Part shown: one piece after another, positions 20,300 to 33,430 of the stretch
Layout of the letters: every line of letters starts with the position of its first letter
How positions within the stretch are numbered: position 1 is the first letter of the stretch
DNA from: Ceratodon purpureus
Lineage: Eukaryota > Streptophyta > Bryopsida > Pseudoditrichales > Ditrichaceae
Assembly: GCA_014871385.1 (NCBI GenBank)
Contig: CM026428.1
Span: 14,724,476 to 14,788,475, forward strand
Direction: 5' to 3'
Length of the DNA: 64,000 bases
Translations under genes and position numbers: made by a program
The notes under the pieces: generated by a model
Told to the model about the DNA's origin: nothing
Database searches by the model: none
Seen by the model: the letters and a program-made list of their open reading frames with translations, nothing else

Positions 20300-23200
20300 G
20301 GATATATTTACAGTTCAAGTTTTACTTCTTCAATGTACGTCTGAAATTGGCAAAGTAAACGATTAAACGTCTCACGAAATCGTTGTTTTAGAAAAGCGGC
20401 CCACCGAAAACAAGGAAGATTCCTTTTGTTGCAATTACAGTTGCAGGAAGAGTTTCATATGAGCCTGTTTTACACATCTGATTATTTCAATGAATCAATT
20501 AATAAGTACATTTTATAATTTAGAACAATTCTTCACATTTCAGGCCAATTGCTTTCTCCTTTTTCTGGAACAAATGGCGTTGAATTCGATTGCAACAAAT
20601 AAAAATATAACACACTGAAACGAAGCAGGGAAGCAGAAACTTGGTCCCTCGCCAGGTCAATTGCTTTCAGTGATACTCTTGGAATCTGGCTTGACTTATT
20701 AAATGAGTGTGCTAACATCTGACTGAACACCCTCCTTGCATGTAATTGTTAAATCCAATTTTGGACTCCACATTCAAACAAGTAGTAGATAATTGCAGGA
20801 GCAAATTACCTGCGATTTTGGTGATCAAATGCTTATCTAGCTTGGCTCAATACTGTCCATTATATAACAGACTGGATTCCAATGAGTCGTTTTGACCATT
20901 CTTACTCGTCTTCTTGCATTAGACAAAGCCAACGAATTTGCAATTCCTGATGGGTTTCCATGAGCCAGAAATAGCACAGTATATGTCTGGAAGATCAAAA
21001 CAACGTTTTTCTCGGACATTCTGTTGCTAGATTTAATCTATGATCATGCAACCAACTAATTTTGAGTGTCAACCGGATCTGATATCCACCGTCCCCATCG
21101 ACTAGAGTGAGCACGAGATTCCACGTCTGTCCAGGATTTAAAGATGACGGGCATGGTCAATTCTTGCTGTGAACAAACATGAATATGTAAATTGCTCAAA
21201 GTTTGTATTGTAATACTGAAATGCAGCTCGCCAAGAGATGATATTTGAAAGAGACGAATTTGCCTTGCAAGGGTATCCACAAAACTAAATGAATTCGAGG
21301 GTTGGTTGACAAGCTTAATTATGTCTCCATAGCTGCCCAGTATTTGAAAGAAGTTAAATTAAAAAAATTGGTCAAAGTCGTTTGGTAACACATGTTATTC
21401 GATTCACAAGGTTTTGAGTGATTGGCACGGCGTGAAACATGATCCGTCAGAACTTCATTAGATCCTGTACCAGCACGATGTAAGCTGCTAGTTCATCCTT
21501 GTAGTTAGGCTTGAGTACTCTGAGGTGGCATACTCAATTAGCACAATGGATCTTCTCCTTGTCGTGTTGCAGGCAGCAATCACAGAGTTCATTATACAAT
21601 TCAGTTTGAGTTGCTCATTACCTGAGGTTGCAGCTCTTATGTTCAGAATGACTAAGTACTTCGACATGATGCAAGCTTGCTTTACGCACCTGACATGAGC
21701 AATCTTTCTCACTTACAGGCCGGTTCGTTTCTTGCAGTCACGGCATATTTTTCAGAGGATGTCTGAGCAATGCTGTCGGCGGGTACAAACATCTGGCTGT
21801 ACTCTTTGGATATTATTGAATCTAATTTCGGATCACCAGTTTCACATATATCGAAGCTGTAGATGATTCCAGATGCAATTTACCTAGTAATATGTTCGTG
21901 GTGAGATGGTTGCTGGCCATGGGCCAAATGATCTATTAAACATAAACCAACAAGAGTGCAATTTCTATCAAGCCTCATCCCTTCCCTAAGGTCCTCGGGA
22001 GATCAGAAGTCATCCAAATCGGATCAGGAGCTAATAAACACTGGACATCGCCGAGGCCGGGAAATATATACATGAATGAAAGACATACCCTGAACAAGCT
22101 CTTGATTCACGCTGGTCATCTTGACGATAGTCACTTTTCTTCTGTATGAAAAAACTGACAACGTTTCTTGAGATAATGCAGCATCCGGCCCAAATTTGAT
22201 CGGTGTTGAGGAGTTGAGGACACCAGAAGCCCTAGAATCCACTTAAGTTGCAGAATCAGGGACCGACAAGGAATTAGGCAAGAGGGACTGTGCACTTAAT
22301 ATCAGATTTAATATTCTCTCTGCAAATGAACAGAAATCTGTGCAGCGATCAGCCACTTGGCCATGGACAGTTTTTATACATTGTTTTGATTTTGAGCTTG
22401 ATCCTAGAGAATGTAGAGCTTAATATGTGCAATCCAGTCTTACTTCTTATGGATGCACCACCTTCAGTTCCTAAACTTCGGTTCATTTATGGATCCGCGT
22501 GAATAAAGCATCTGTTGTCTCAGCAGTCCTGTATCAAGGGCCACATGGCAATGACCCATTTCAATCCTCAGGCTCTACTTCAAACAACTACAGTATCTGT
22601 AAAGCTACTGCACTGTTGTTTTACAACAATTAGCAGAGCTACAACGTACCATCTGAGCTCTTCCATAATTTTCAGAATTCTGATTCGGACCGGCCAAGCG
22701 TACCGGTTGCACTACTGTGATAAGAATTCTCCAGTAAATCAGGATCTCAGGAAGGAGCTATTCCATTCAGAAAATGACTAATGTGCTCCAGTTGCCAGGT
22801 CCGGGTGCATATTGAGATATATGCCTCCGTTAAGCCAGGGTTGACAGCTCCTTGAGAGAAATGAATCATCTTTATCCAGGAGTTGTGGGTGGAAGTTTGT
22901 TTGGGTTTGTTTGGCTCACTGAGTTATTTGTAGACTCACCGTGGGTTTGGCTTGGTGTTTTCCATGTAATGTGACGTTTACAAGAAATTCGATGGTTCTA
23001 GAAATAGTGAAATTGACCATCTATTTGAAAACCTATAGTTAGAATCATGGATTTCACCCCATAATCCCTACCTAGCATGTGCACCAATGCACGAGGTGCG
23101 AGACTTCTGAAATGGGATTTTAAGGGCGCAAAGTTGAGGATGCGGCTCGGTAAAATCTGCATCCCTTACCCTTACGCAAATGAGGTCTGACACCCCACGT

Positions 23201-25440
23201 CTATAATTAAACAAAATTCGGTCAAGGTTGTTTTGACGCACTTGAGCTGCTGAGGTGGTCGGAGGAGTCAGAGCGCAGAGCAGGAGGAGCCGGAGCGAGG
23301 AGCCGGAGCCTGCCAAAAACAACCCAACAACGACACTTTATGTATAATAGAGGCAAATCTTTGTCATGATCAACGAAATATGGGCACGCAATAGCAGAAG
23401 GGGAGTACGTGAAACTCGCGAGCCTGTAGTGATATTTGACAACAGTTTTGTGAGTCTTAGTGGGGGGAGGATATTAGTGGGCCCGCAATAGAGCATCCAT
23501 GTCTAGCATTTGGAGCAGTGGTGCGGATGCTCTTAACTTCATGTCGTCATTTATAACCTCGCCGTCTTTGCCCCATTCATATTTTGCCCATTTAGATGAC
23601 TCTGTGACATTGATTTCAAACACGAATATATTGACTTTATAAAGAAGCCAAATATTTGTATATAAATTTGACGTTAAATCATTAATTCTAAATCCTTCAA
23701 GGTAAATATAGCCATATAGTTTTGACATTTTTCTTTTACAAAAAGTTCAAAATTGAAATTTTGGCAGCTCGTCCAAACTACATAAACATAAAGTCCAACT
23801 TTACTTTTAATCTAAAATCTATTTGAAGTCTGAAAGGTTCCATACAAATATATCTTAAACACTATTGTATTAGTACCAATGGGCATTTTGGATAATGAAG
23901 GGTTAACTGAACGTACGTTCATATTTTAAGTGGCTCCCGGCTAAATTACTTCACCGACGTCAGGGAACTTGGAAAGGTATGGTATTATTTCTGTGAACTG
24001 CCAAATGATTTAATCATTCCAACTACGAAAAACAAAAAGAACAGTTTGACATACTTCCCCAAAAAAATCCAGTTTCTCTGATACTTCTGTGGTTGCAGGA
24101 ATCGCTCATCCTTCATAAGCTGTGATACATATCTTTTGGATGTAAACAACTCAAGTAGATCAAGTGCTGCCTGTTCAAAATCTGCACAAATTATATTTGT
24201 GCAAGTGGATCACGGAAACAACGTGACAACCTTGCTCTTGCTGTGAAGCTATTTGTGGATTCTGGGAACTGAAGTTGGCAATTTAAGGAAGGGTTTCTGA
24301 ACTTGTGAACTTCCCATCTTCTAGCCAAATGTCATGTCTTCACAGGACCATGTTTTTCCATTATGTAACTGACTTCCAGCTCATTCATAGAAACATCAGA
24401 TTCTATGAAGAAGATAAGCTTCACAGCTGTAACGTATTCTTTGCTGGAAGACTGGGCTGAAGGACAAGAATCCTTGGCTGAAGGAACCTTACTCCAGTAC
24501 CTGCGGATACTTCAATACTGCTGATAGCCTCACCATTGGTATCCGTTTGAATTGACAATCTTCGGTGGGCACTATTCGAATAAACTTTGAACCCCTGTCG
24601 CCGGTCGGTCAGGTACATACGATCGACAGCACCTTTGAAACGCAATGGCCGAATCCAAATCTCACCGAATGCATCAAGGCAAGATGCTGTCGACTGTTTT
24701 GGAGGGGAATATGTTGTGGTCACAGAATAAGATTGAGTGTCCTGGATTCCCACATGAGGACTCATGCTCCAGAAAATTGAGTCAAGTCTGTGAACTTGCA
24801 AGAATTTCCGAAGTCGATCTTGAATTTGATATCTGTCAAGCAAAGACCAATATTGAAGTGAAAATATTGCTAGATCTGTTATAGATTATTCGGCAAGCAA
24901 ATCTTGAAGGTGCAATGCCTTTCTTAATCTCCTGAGCACAACTGGCATGGAGACCAGACAATCCTGCTATCTGATGTTCGCGAGGGCAGAGAAGGAGTGC
25001 AACGAAATTGTTAGCGGCATTCACCGTCATAGATCATTCACGTGAATCAAGGAGCTGGGTATAACCTGGTACAAATACTTACAACTGCAAAGACTACTTC
25101 GAGAAAGGGAACATTTCTCCATTTTTGATCTATGTCGACTTGCACTAAGTTACATGGGTATTGCAAGAATATTGTATTCCCTCAACCTCGCAAGTAGGAA
25201 TCTCTCTTTTCCTTGAATCATGAAATAGAATTTTCCTTCAAGAAGAGACATTTAGATAGGGTCATACGCTATTACGTCCTGATGGCCTATGTAGTAGCAC
25301 TAGTGGAATAAGAAGGCAAGAATACGTCAGCTTACGTCAGTGTTTCCACTGTGGTTTGATGCTCCAGTTGTCGTGGTGTAACTCGGCATTGGCATGTTAG
25401 ACTCATGGGTTCATTGCATTCACAAATAACATTCTCTAAC
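20300..25440. other. Moderate-GC region without recognisable genes
   Basis: Less AT-rich than its flanks, with several open frames of 60-140 codons, mostly on the minus strand. The longest is 24421-24843. None shows a family motif, and I could not join them with convincing splice sites. It may hold non-coding transcripts or old decayed sequence. Confidence 0.35.
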
Positions 25441-25461
25441 AAAATGCAGAGTCTGATGCAG

Positions 25462-25527
25462 TTTAGAAAACAATAGTTTGTAGTCAGGTAGTGTATGAAC
25501 AACGACTACAAACTACTGTTTTCTAAA
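25462..25527. repeat. Hairpin, 24-bp arms
   Basis: Arms 25462-25485 (TTTAGAAAACAATAGTTTGT...) and 25504-25527 pair with one mismatch around an 18-base loop. Probably the remnant of a small inverted-repeat element. Confidence 0.6.
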
Positions 25528-25761
25528 TGTGTGTTAGTTTTTCAATGGAATGTGATTATTGTACCTATACATGTATGTAATGCCACCAGTATGAATCTAT
25601 TCTCTAGGATGTCCGAATCCCTCCACACACCCGAACATCAAAACGGATAATATGGAGTGATATTGATTGACATATGGAAATGTTGTCGTAGTGCTTTGAA
25701 TTTAGTCATATCCCCTAATTGATGACCAAGTAAATATACATTGTTTATAACATTATTGTTA

Positions 25762-25888
25762 CACTAGTACAAAGGGGCGACAACTACACTCAAGATGAAT
25801 ACCAAAAATTGCTAATGGTGTAGAATTATTTTGGGTTCTCAAAGCCCATTAGCAGATTGGGTGTTTTGGTGTAGTTATGCAAAGTTGC
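25762..25888. mobile_element. Possible degenerate CACTA-type MITE
   Basis: Starts CACTAGTACAAAGG. It contains ACAACTACAC near the left end and the roughly inverted GTGTAGTTATG near the right, plus a central GCTAATGG/CCATTAGC hairpin. It resembles the clear CACTA-type MITE at 28261-28402 but is too diverged to bound well. Confidence 0.35.
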
Positions 25889-25976
25889 TGGTGATATCAT
25901 AATAAATATAGAGATTCTGACCTGCAAGTGTTTTGATTTATTCCACACAACCGCATATCAATCCACTCCCAACTAA

Positions 25977-26062
25977 TTAGGAGACTGAAAATAGTAAACA
26001 AGTTGCCGTCATAGGGACTATTTAGGAGGCTGAAAATAGTAAACAAGTTGCCGTCATAGAGA
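25977..26062 (+). repeat. Tandem duplication, ~45-bp unit
   Basis: A unit containing CTGAAAATAGTAAACAAGTT occurs twice in a row with one or two changes. A shorter duplicate, GAACAGGGGCTCGCCAT, follows at about 26061 and 26110. Confidence 0.75.
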
Positions 26063-26119
26063 ACAGGGGCTCGCCATGTCAGACAGATAGTGAACATGGC
26101 AAATAGTGAACAGGGGCTC

Positions 26120-28260
26120 GCCATTGTCTCTAGAGAACCCGGCTCCTCTATGCAAATGTCCCATACGCATTGTGTAGCAAACATAAGTCCTTCGGTATAA
26201 AGCCTCCCACTCATTCCTACTCTCTCACGAGTCACCCACATGGATGCTCAGCTGAGAGCTACCTTGGAATGTACAAGACACTCAAAACCAATTGATCAAA
26301 AGATCAATTTCATCTCACCCGTTTAACTCGCAACGAAGAGAATCATCCTCTATCGAGAGCTTCATCTCGTCCCGGAAATTACCAATACGGGTTGTAGATT
26401 CTTTCACCCAGCACATGTGGACCACATGAGTCACTCTGCTTTTCGGAATTAAGTGGGGACCACTGCGGGTTTGAGCCCATCCAATAATACACTTTGGAAA
26501 TTAGAGTGTCAGGTGCCGGATTACACCGAAATAAATCTTATGAACACCATTTCCCACAACCCAGATTAGGGCCTTTTTTGGTGCAAATTTTGGTATTTCT
26601 GAGGCTCTTTTCTATTAGTATTAAACTTGTTTGATAAACATGTTCTATTAACAATACCATGGACTTTCACGTTGTTATAATTTTTTGGGAATGCCCAAAG
26701 CCTCACTATTTTAAAGATGTAAACATATATTTAAAAAAAATTGAAAACACATGCCGCAGGCTACTAACAGTTTAGGCAAAAAAAATTAAATAATACAATT
26801 TGCCAAAATTTTCTAGAATTTTTTTGATTCTCTTTGTTTGCCGAAAATAATAACAATAACAATAATTAAATAAAATAAAAATTACGGTGCTCCCAAAAAT
26901 TCAAATGACATACCCTAACTCACAAATAAACTCAACATATCATATCAAAAACCACTAACACGACAAAATCGTAGTACACAACAATATGTCTTCTTAAGGT
27001 TATTAATGCAAGCAATTAGGATAAGTTAAAAGTAGAAATAGCCACCATCCGTGATGAAAGTAATCCTAAACATCCTTGAAAATGGATGAATGCCTCACTT
27101 ATATTTAATCATTATTCAAAACTAGCCAACTTTGAAATATTATTTTTTGAACTACTTGACTGTTTTTTGCACTTTGGTTAATTATTAGTCAAAATAGTGC
27201 TCAAGCTGCTAGTTGCCTATGCTAGAAAGAAGTAAAATTTAAAAGCTTATTAATACTAAATTCTAATTCTTTTTTCTTTTTTTTCTTTTTTTTTTATGAA
27301 ATTTCATTAAGCATTACAATGGATTTTGAACTAGATTTGAGGGAGCAATTACCTTTTCATTTGATAATAGATGTCCATGCCACAACTAGTGGTTGAAAAG
27401 CTTAAACATTACCATGAATATTTACTATGAAAAGCTTAAATATTACCATAACGACCAATGGTTGAAAAGCTTAGGCATGATTTGGTTGAACAATTATAAA
27501 AATTATTAAGATGATCCACATGCACATTTTTTTTTGAAAAAGTAGTGTGAGGTGGTTGATTGAAAATGGCAAAAACCAATATTGATACCTTTTTTCTGCC
27601 AAAATATAGTTGGGACCAATTTGCAAGGTATTGACAATAGGAAACTACGTTTGTCTTATAAATACTTCACTTACAAAAATTTGATTAAACTTATGCTGAA
27701 TTTGTAGGCACAAGTGAGAGGCAGTACCATTAGGGGTTTAGAAGCTCAAACCCAATAAGTCGCTAAATTTCTTTACATCTATATTAATTGTTTTATTGCC
27801 ACATTATTCTATATTTTAAATAGATGGAAGATTGTTGATGTACAATGCTTAAGTTGAATCAAATATACATGGTTGAAGCATCAATTGATTACGAATTGTA
27901 TAAACCTATGGAATTTAATGTAACCCAACGTTGTTCACTGGCTTGGACGCGTCCAATTGAAAATCATTGAAGGATGCAAGATATATCAAGCAGAGAGGAA
28001 CTTGAACTCATTTGCATGTTGAAAAGGTTTGAATGCTTTGCATGCAATGAGTCCACTGAAATATTTTCAAGGACAGAGGGAACAAAAATTCTGAAGCATT
28101 CATCATAAAAAGTTGAAGAAGTGCTGAACCTATGTGGCTTCTACTTTGAATGAAAATGGCTTGTATATATGATATGAAAGAATCAGAACCAAAGATTTGT
28201 AATCATATTGGCAACAATTTGTGTATAATCAATTTTGTTTATTGTATGTCATAATTATGT
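26120..28260. other. AT-rich intergenic DNA; possible LINE 3' tail
   Basis: No gene seen. At about 27268-27320 the minus strand reads TAATGCTTAATGAAATTTCA followed by an A-rich tail, like the end of a plant L1-type LINE; only the very end seems present. Confidence 0.35.
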
Positions 28261-28402
28261 CACTAGTGGAAAAGGTGTACAACCACACCAAAGAAGAACA
28301 CCAAACTATGTCCAATTACACCAAAAAAGTATAAAAAATTGGTGTAATTGGACACATTTTGGTGTTCTTCTTTGGTGTAATTGTACACCTTTTCCACTAG
28401 TG
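28261..28402. mobile_element. CACTA-type MITE, almost entirely palindromic
   Basis: 142 bp. It starts CACTAGTGGAAAAGGTGTAC and ends with the exact inverse; nearly the whole element folds back (ACACCAAAGAAGAACACCAA pairs with the opposite arm). CACTA elements start CACTA and make 3-bp duplications; here the flanking triplets are TGT and TCT, so the duplication is imperfect. It shares its terminal 12 bp with the large element at 46857-57818. Confidence 0.8.
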
Positions 28403-31130
28403 TCTTTTACAACATCTATATTTTATAACTTTAAAAAAAAAAAAAAAAAACATGAGGATGATACCTCATTATATTAATGAAAAATCAAAACACTGCAAAA
28501 CTAAAGGAGACAAGCCTCCTTGGCGAAAATATTTTTTCTTTGATTTACATACAAGAATTCCAAAGTAAAATTACAAACTAGGTCCTGGGGGGCATAATAA
28601 AACCAGCCCAGTTTAGGCCGAGTAAGTGCCAAGGGTATTTTATAGCATTTTCATCCGTATATACATTTTCATCATAACATATTTTTTTCTTTTTCTTTAG
28701 AAGGGTTCTGTTCCAAAAATGAGCATATGCATCCATCTATTTTCAAATTTATCATGGCTCAAAAATCCCATGAATAAATGCACAAACTATAGCCACCTGG
28801 CAATAAATTGCGACAAATAAAAAATGTTAAATCCCACTTTTAATTCATGAAGGGATGGTTCCTTGTGTTGTCAGCATAGGATGACGAAGTGGTTGCAAGG
28901 CGGATCATGAGCACCAGATCAGGGAAGCTTCAAACAAAGCCTCCCATGCGAAACAAAAAACAACAAACCCACTTTTGAAGAAGCACTCAGGGATTCAGAG
29001 CATCTGTGCTAGATCATGGTGTGGTGCACGTCTGTGCACTCCGATCTAACGGTACAGAACCCACGTCATATTTATTCCATGGGAAGCTTGAGTAAATTTC
29101 TAACTGAACTTGATTACTTTGCTCGCTTCACATGCACAAAATCTGACGTCTGATATCCGATTGCCATCGAGAATCACTGACATCTTTTCAATAAAAGGAT
29201 GGACTTAAAAGTGTTGCATTCACCACCCATAGCCTTGAGTCCACAGGCACTGCTTTTGCCATTTACTTGAAGCAGAACATTCCAATATCTGACAAGGATA
29301 TTCTAGTTGAAGAATGGTATTCAAAAGCGCTTCTAGTCTTGAGGCCTTGACCAGTATTGTATTGATACACATGTCAAGGGCTAGTATCAGCTATATAGTG
29401 TATGAATGATGGTATCAACTACTTGACCATACTGGTACAGGACCAGTTTTCATAATACAAGTCCCAGTTCGATTCTCGGTGAGGCATTAGCCACTTGATC
29501 AACCTACAATAGCATCCTGATGGGAGGGTGTGTTTGTAATTGCCCCCGCCAATTAAAGCCGGTTCCATGGATTTGAGTCCGTGTTAAGGTCGAGCCACCC
29601 ATAACCAACCACTTAAGGGTTTTAGCATATGAGAATAAGGTATATAATTCGTTTAGGATTTTTCATGTGTGCAAACATAAGGTTCTTGTTGAATGCAAAA
29701 AGTCCCATAATTTTATTCCCACTATTTTAATAGTTATAATTATTTGAAGTGAAAAGTTGCTCGGAACCCACAACCAATATCTAGAGTACAACATAACCGC
29801 TCACTATTGGAGTAGTTTCAAATAATCTTGGAACATATAATTGTGGACGGAGGACATCAAATTTTTACATACAGAGTTCTCTAAAACCCACGAAGAGGGA
29901 GCTAGAAACAACCAACTCGTGCTCTAAAAGTCGCCACTCCTTTTCTACTAAGGTCAGGTTCGTCTGGCTTGGACCACCAACCTGATCAGCTCGGCAATTC
30001 GTCAGCACAACTGCTGCAAGCCAAGCCCGCGAGCCCCCATGATATTGCTAATACCCGCCCATGTTCTCGCCAATACCCGTCCTTGTTCCGACCACGAGCA
30101 CAAAGGCGATGAGCACCCAACGACTCTTTTCGGTGCTGAACGCCACCGCGAAGAGCATCCACGCGACCACGTCGTTCACTGCTGCTCCCGACATCGCCAG
30201 CTTCCCCTGACTACGAAACAAGTGACGCTACACCACTTGAAAGCCAAGTATCGTACGGTTATCCCTCTTGTTCGACATCCAAACCCTAATAAGGATTTGC
30301 CACTTACAATGTTGTACAAAGGACTAGGAATTTGCAGGAGTGCATGTCGAAAGAGCAGAAATCGACATAATCCTAGTGGGCGACTCAATGTGCATGTTGG
30401 TGCTCTTCGTCCCGCTCCTGTTCATGCTAATGCAATGCAGGATTTTCGCGAGGGGCGCGGATCGGCCACTCCTGGTTAACGAGATTCCACTGCTTGGAGT
30501 GCTTTCCCGAATTTGCTCAAGTGCATCAGCAGCTTCAGCTAGGTTAGTTGACTACCCCATTCTCCTCCTTATGCTTCTCGTAGTTGCATGTGTTTGATAA
30601 TCAGGAATTGGAACAGATGAGAAGTTGGATGCATTGAAGGAAGATTCGGGCGTGTTGAGGTCATGCTCCACAAAGTTTTGATCGTGCTCGACAAAGTTTT
30701 GATCGTGCTCGACAAACATAGAACTCGGGTAGATCACTCCATTGTCAAATTGAACACCATGTGCGACCAAAAAAATCTCCTTTTCCTAAGTTGGATCACC
30801 AAAATGGGTCAAAATTTTATCAATTTTTTTTTTTCATGAGTAGATAACACAGTACCTATGACATAGTTTAAAGCGGTAACTAAATTCGATGATTTGTTTT
30901 TTTCATAAAACATACCGTTTCTAACTAGAGTGACAGAATTGAACTAAAACAATTACTAAAAAAAATAAAGATGACTAAAAATTTCAAAAATTTATACAAA
31001 TGATATATTCATGATTATATATGTAGAAAAGATATCATAAATTTTAAAATTATTTTTGGCATGTAATATAGGGGTAGCAAACTTTGTCCGCACGTGGTGT
31101 CAACTTGACCATGAAGTGATCTACCTGAGA
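28403..31130. other. AT-rich intergenic DNA with possible retroposed fragments
   Basis: An A-run at about 28432-28450 is followed by CATGAGGATGATACCTCATT, a hairpin resembling LINE 3' ends in reverse. A B-box-like GTTCGATTCTCGGTG occurs near 29468. Open frames at 30039-30479 (plus) and 30552-30770 (minus, with an in-frame FVEHDQN repeat) match no family I know; they adjoin the pogo relic and may be older parts of it. Confidence 0.35.
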
Positions 31131-31445
31131 CATAGAAGATTGTGCACCATTGCGTCGTTGTGCTTGTCTTTCCTCTGATCTCTCCGCTGTTGCTGACACC
31201 TTCCTACAATGTGCTTCGAGGCGGTCCGCGGCCTTTTATGCCTTCTCTACCTCCTTCTGAATTCATATCTCCGCCATTTCCAAAGCTCGTTGTGTTTTTG
31301 CCCTTTGAGCTTCTTCCTAACCAACAATCTTGAGGATCCGCGCTTGCACCAAGTCTGGTGCGCGCGCCTCCTTTTGTTGTTTCTCCTCCTCTCGCTCTAG
31401 CACCTTCTGTTGTTTTCTCAACTCCTTCTTTTCGCAAGCTCGTTC

Positions 31446-32185
31446 GGGGCAGAGCACAATAAAGTGGACCACAAAGTGCAAAATGTGACCACTAACAAGT
31501 GAATATGAAGTGTGCTGTTTTTGAAGGCTCAAAGCCGATTTTGAGCATTTTGGTGTAGTTTTTGAGCATTTTAGTCACTTTCTAAGGTGTCATAAGGTAT
31601 CTTAAACACATCTTCATAAACAAAATATCCTCAATTGAAACTAAATTTGACCACTAGTTCTAAATCATGAAAATGAACTTTTCCAAAGTCTTGATTTCTT
31701 CATTTACAGCCCTCTATTGTCTTTAGAGGATGTTTTTTCCAATTTAAAAAACAATGTTCGGTAAAAAAAAACACACAAAAAGTACCGCCAAAGTGACCCT
31801 CCTAAAAAACATCCCGGCGGTACTTTAGGAACTCTAAACTAATTAATGAGTATATGAAATTATTATTTTAGAATACCTCTTAAACATACAGAGGGCTGAA
31901 CTTCATCAAAAGTGATTTTGAGATAGTTTTTGATTCTTTTATAGCCACTTTTACAAATGACTGCATTCACTTTGCTTGGATTTAAAGCCTTCATACAATA
32001 ACTTAAAAGTGTCTACTTTGCACGAAACTTTTTCAAGTTGTAGAAAAACAAGTTGAGAATCCATATTAGCAAAAAAATTTGACTTCAATTACATCTTTCC
32101 ATCACTTTTGTGCAATTTTTGCAATTGGGCTGAAATTGACAATGAGACGTCCACTTTTGTGGTCCACTTTATTGTGCTTCCCCCC
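31446..32185 (+). mobile_element. ~740-bp non-autonomous TIR element, copy 2
   Basis: Homologous end to end with 6539-7275 in the same orientation. The left end is slightly mutated (GGGGCAGAGCACAATAAAGT) and the right end intact (ACTTTATTGTGCTTCCCCCC). The 4-bp duplication GTTC lies at 31442-31445 and 32186-32189. It inserted into the coiled-coil tail of the pogo-like transposase; coding sequence resumes on both sides, which confirms the boundaries. Confidence 0.88.
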
Positions 32186-33349
32186 GTTCTTTGTCTCTTA
32201 GTGCATCAGCCTTTGCTTGTCTCACTTGTGCTGCTGCATTGATATACTCGTCAAATGTGAGCATGATAGATTTTGTAAAATCTATGATAGGGTCACGGAA
32301 TTTCCGAGTCATGGACGTTGTGACTATAGCGAGTGTGAGGAATCTTGTGATGGAGTCATCAACATCACCGTCTCTGTCGTAGCCGACAACCTCCTCAACG
32401 AAATTAAGATTAGAAGAATCTGCATCCACGAAGAAATGCTTCGCCTTTGCTTGTGGTTGTTCAGCAAATTCGGGTGCGATGTCCTCAGGTGAATTCTCAC
32501 CATTATCGCCCTGTGTTGGATGTGCATGATTTGCCGCTAAGTCATCTTGCTCTCCTTCAACACTTTTGAAATGGTGTTCATCTTTGGTTCTTGCATCCAC
32601 GTCTCTGCGCTGCCCTCCTTTGACTCAGTGTGCAAGGTGGTCCTCGGAGGTTTCATGTGCCAAAATAGCATCAACGCTAGAGCGATGGTCTTGATGTGCC
32701 TCTCCCTCGCTGGACCGCACTATGTACACCCGAGATGGTGCTAAGTGCCTCAGGACCTCCGTTCTACTCAAAGGAAAGATTCCAGTGGCCTTAAAACCAT
32801 TCCTCATATTTTTCTCTGACACGGCCTTTTGAAGAGCTAATGAGACCCAACGAGAGAGTATTTCCTTTGATGCTGATTGGGTCAAGTTTCTGCTGCACCA
32901 ATAGTCACAATAAGCTCTAAAATGTTGCTTAAATGGCTTGAATACGCTAACATCAAGAGGTTGCAAGGCTTGTTAGGAGGTGAGCAATGGGAGGGCTAAG
33001 TCCAAGCCTACACATTTGGCTTCGTACACCACTTCCAAAGTGACATGACTGATCTGCCCGTCTGATATCAGTAAGTGCCTTCTCTCAAGTGAGATGCCTC
33101 TTAAATGCCCAACTCTATTGATAAAATGTGATATCTATGCAGAGAATAAGTATGAAGTCATCCAAGCCTTTTGTTGCATGGCCATGGTCGCTCTTGCTTC
33201 ACATCTTTGAATATAGTTATGTAGAAAGCGTCTCCCACGAAATATACATAATGATATAATGGCTAACCCAGATGCATTGATGCACACTAATGTCGAAAAC
33301 CATTCCCTTTTACCAGACACAATGTAGTGAACATTCCGCGCACCTTTCC

Positions 33350-33430
33350 TTGTAATGACAACTGCCCCTCCATTTCTTCCAGCTTCAACTGCCCCTCCAT
33401 TTCTTCCAGCTTCAACTGCCCCTCCAGATT
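33350..33430 (+). repeat. 30-bp tandem repeat in the pogo relic
   Basis: CTGCCCCTCCATTTCTTCCA-type units of 30 bp repeat about 2.5 times. They read GGAVEAGRN on the minus strand. Confidence 0.8.

Noticed and set aside
24421-24843. 140-codon minus-strand frame as a candidate host gene
   Set aside because: No recognisable domain, signal or splice partners.
25297-25360. CACTAGTGGAA ... TTCCACTGTGG as another CACTA-type MITE
   Set aside because: Only about 60 bp with mismatched ends and no duplication; too short to call.
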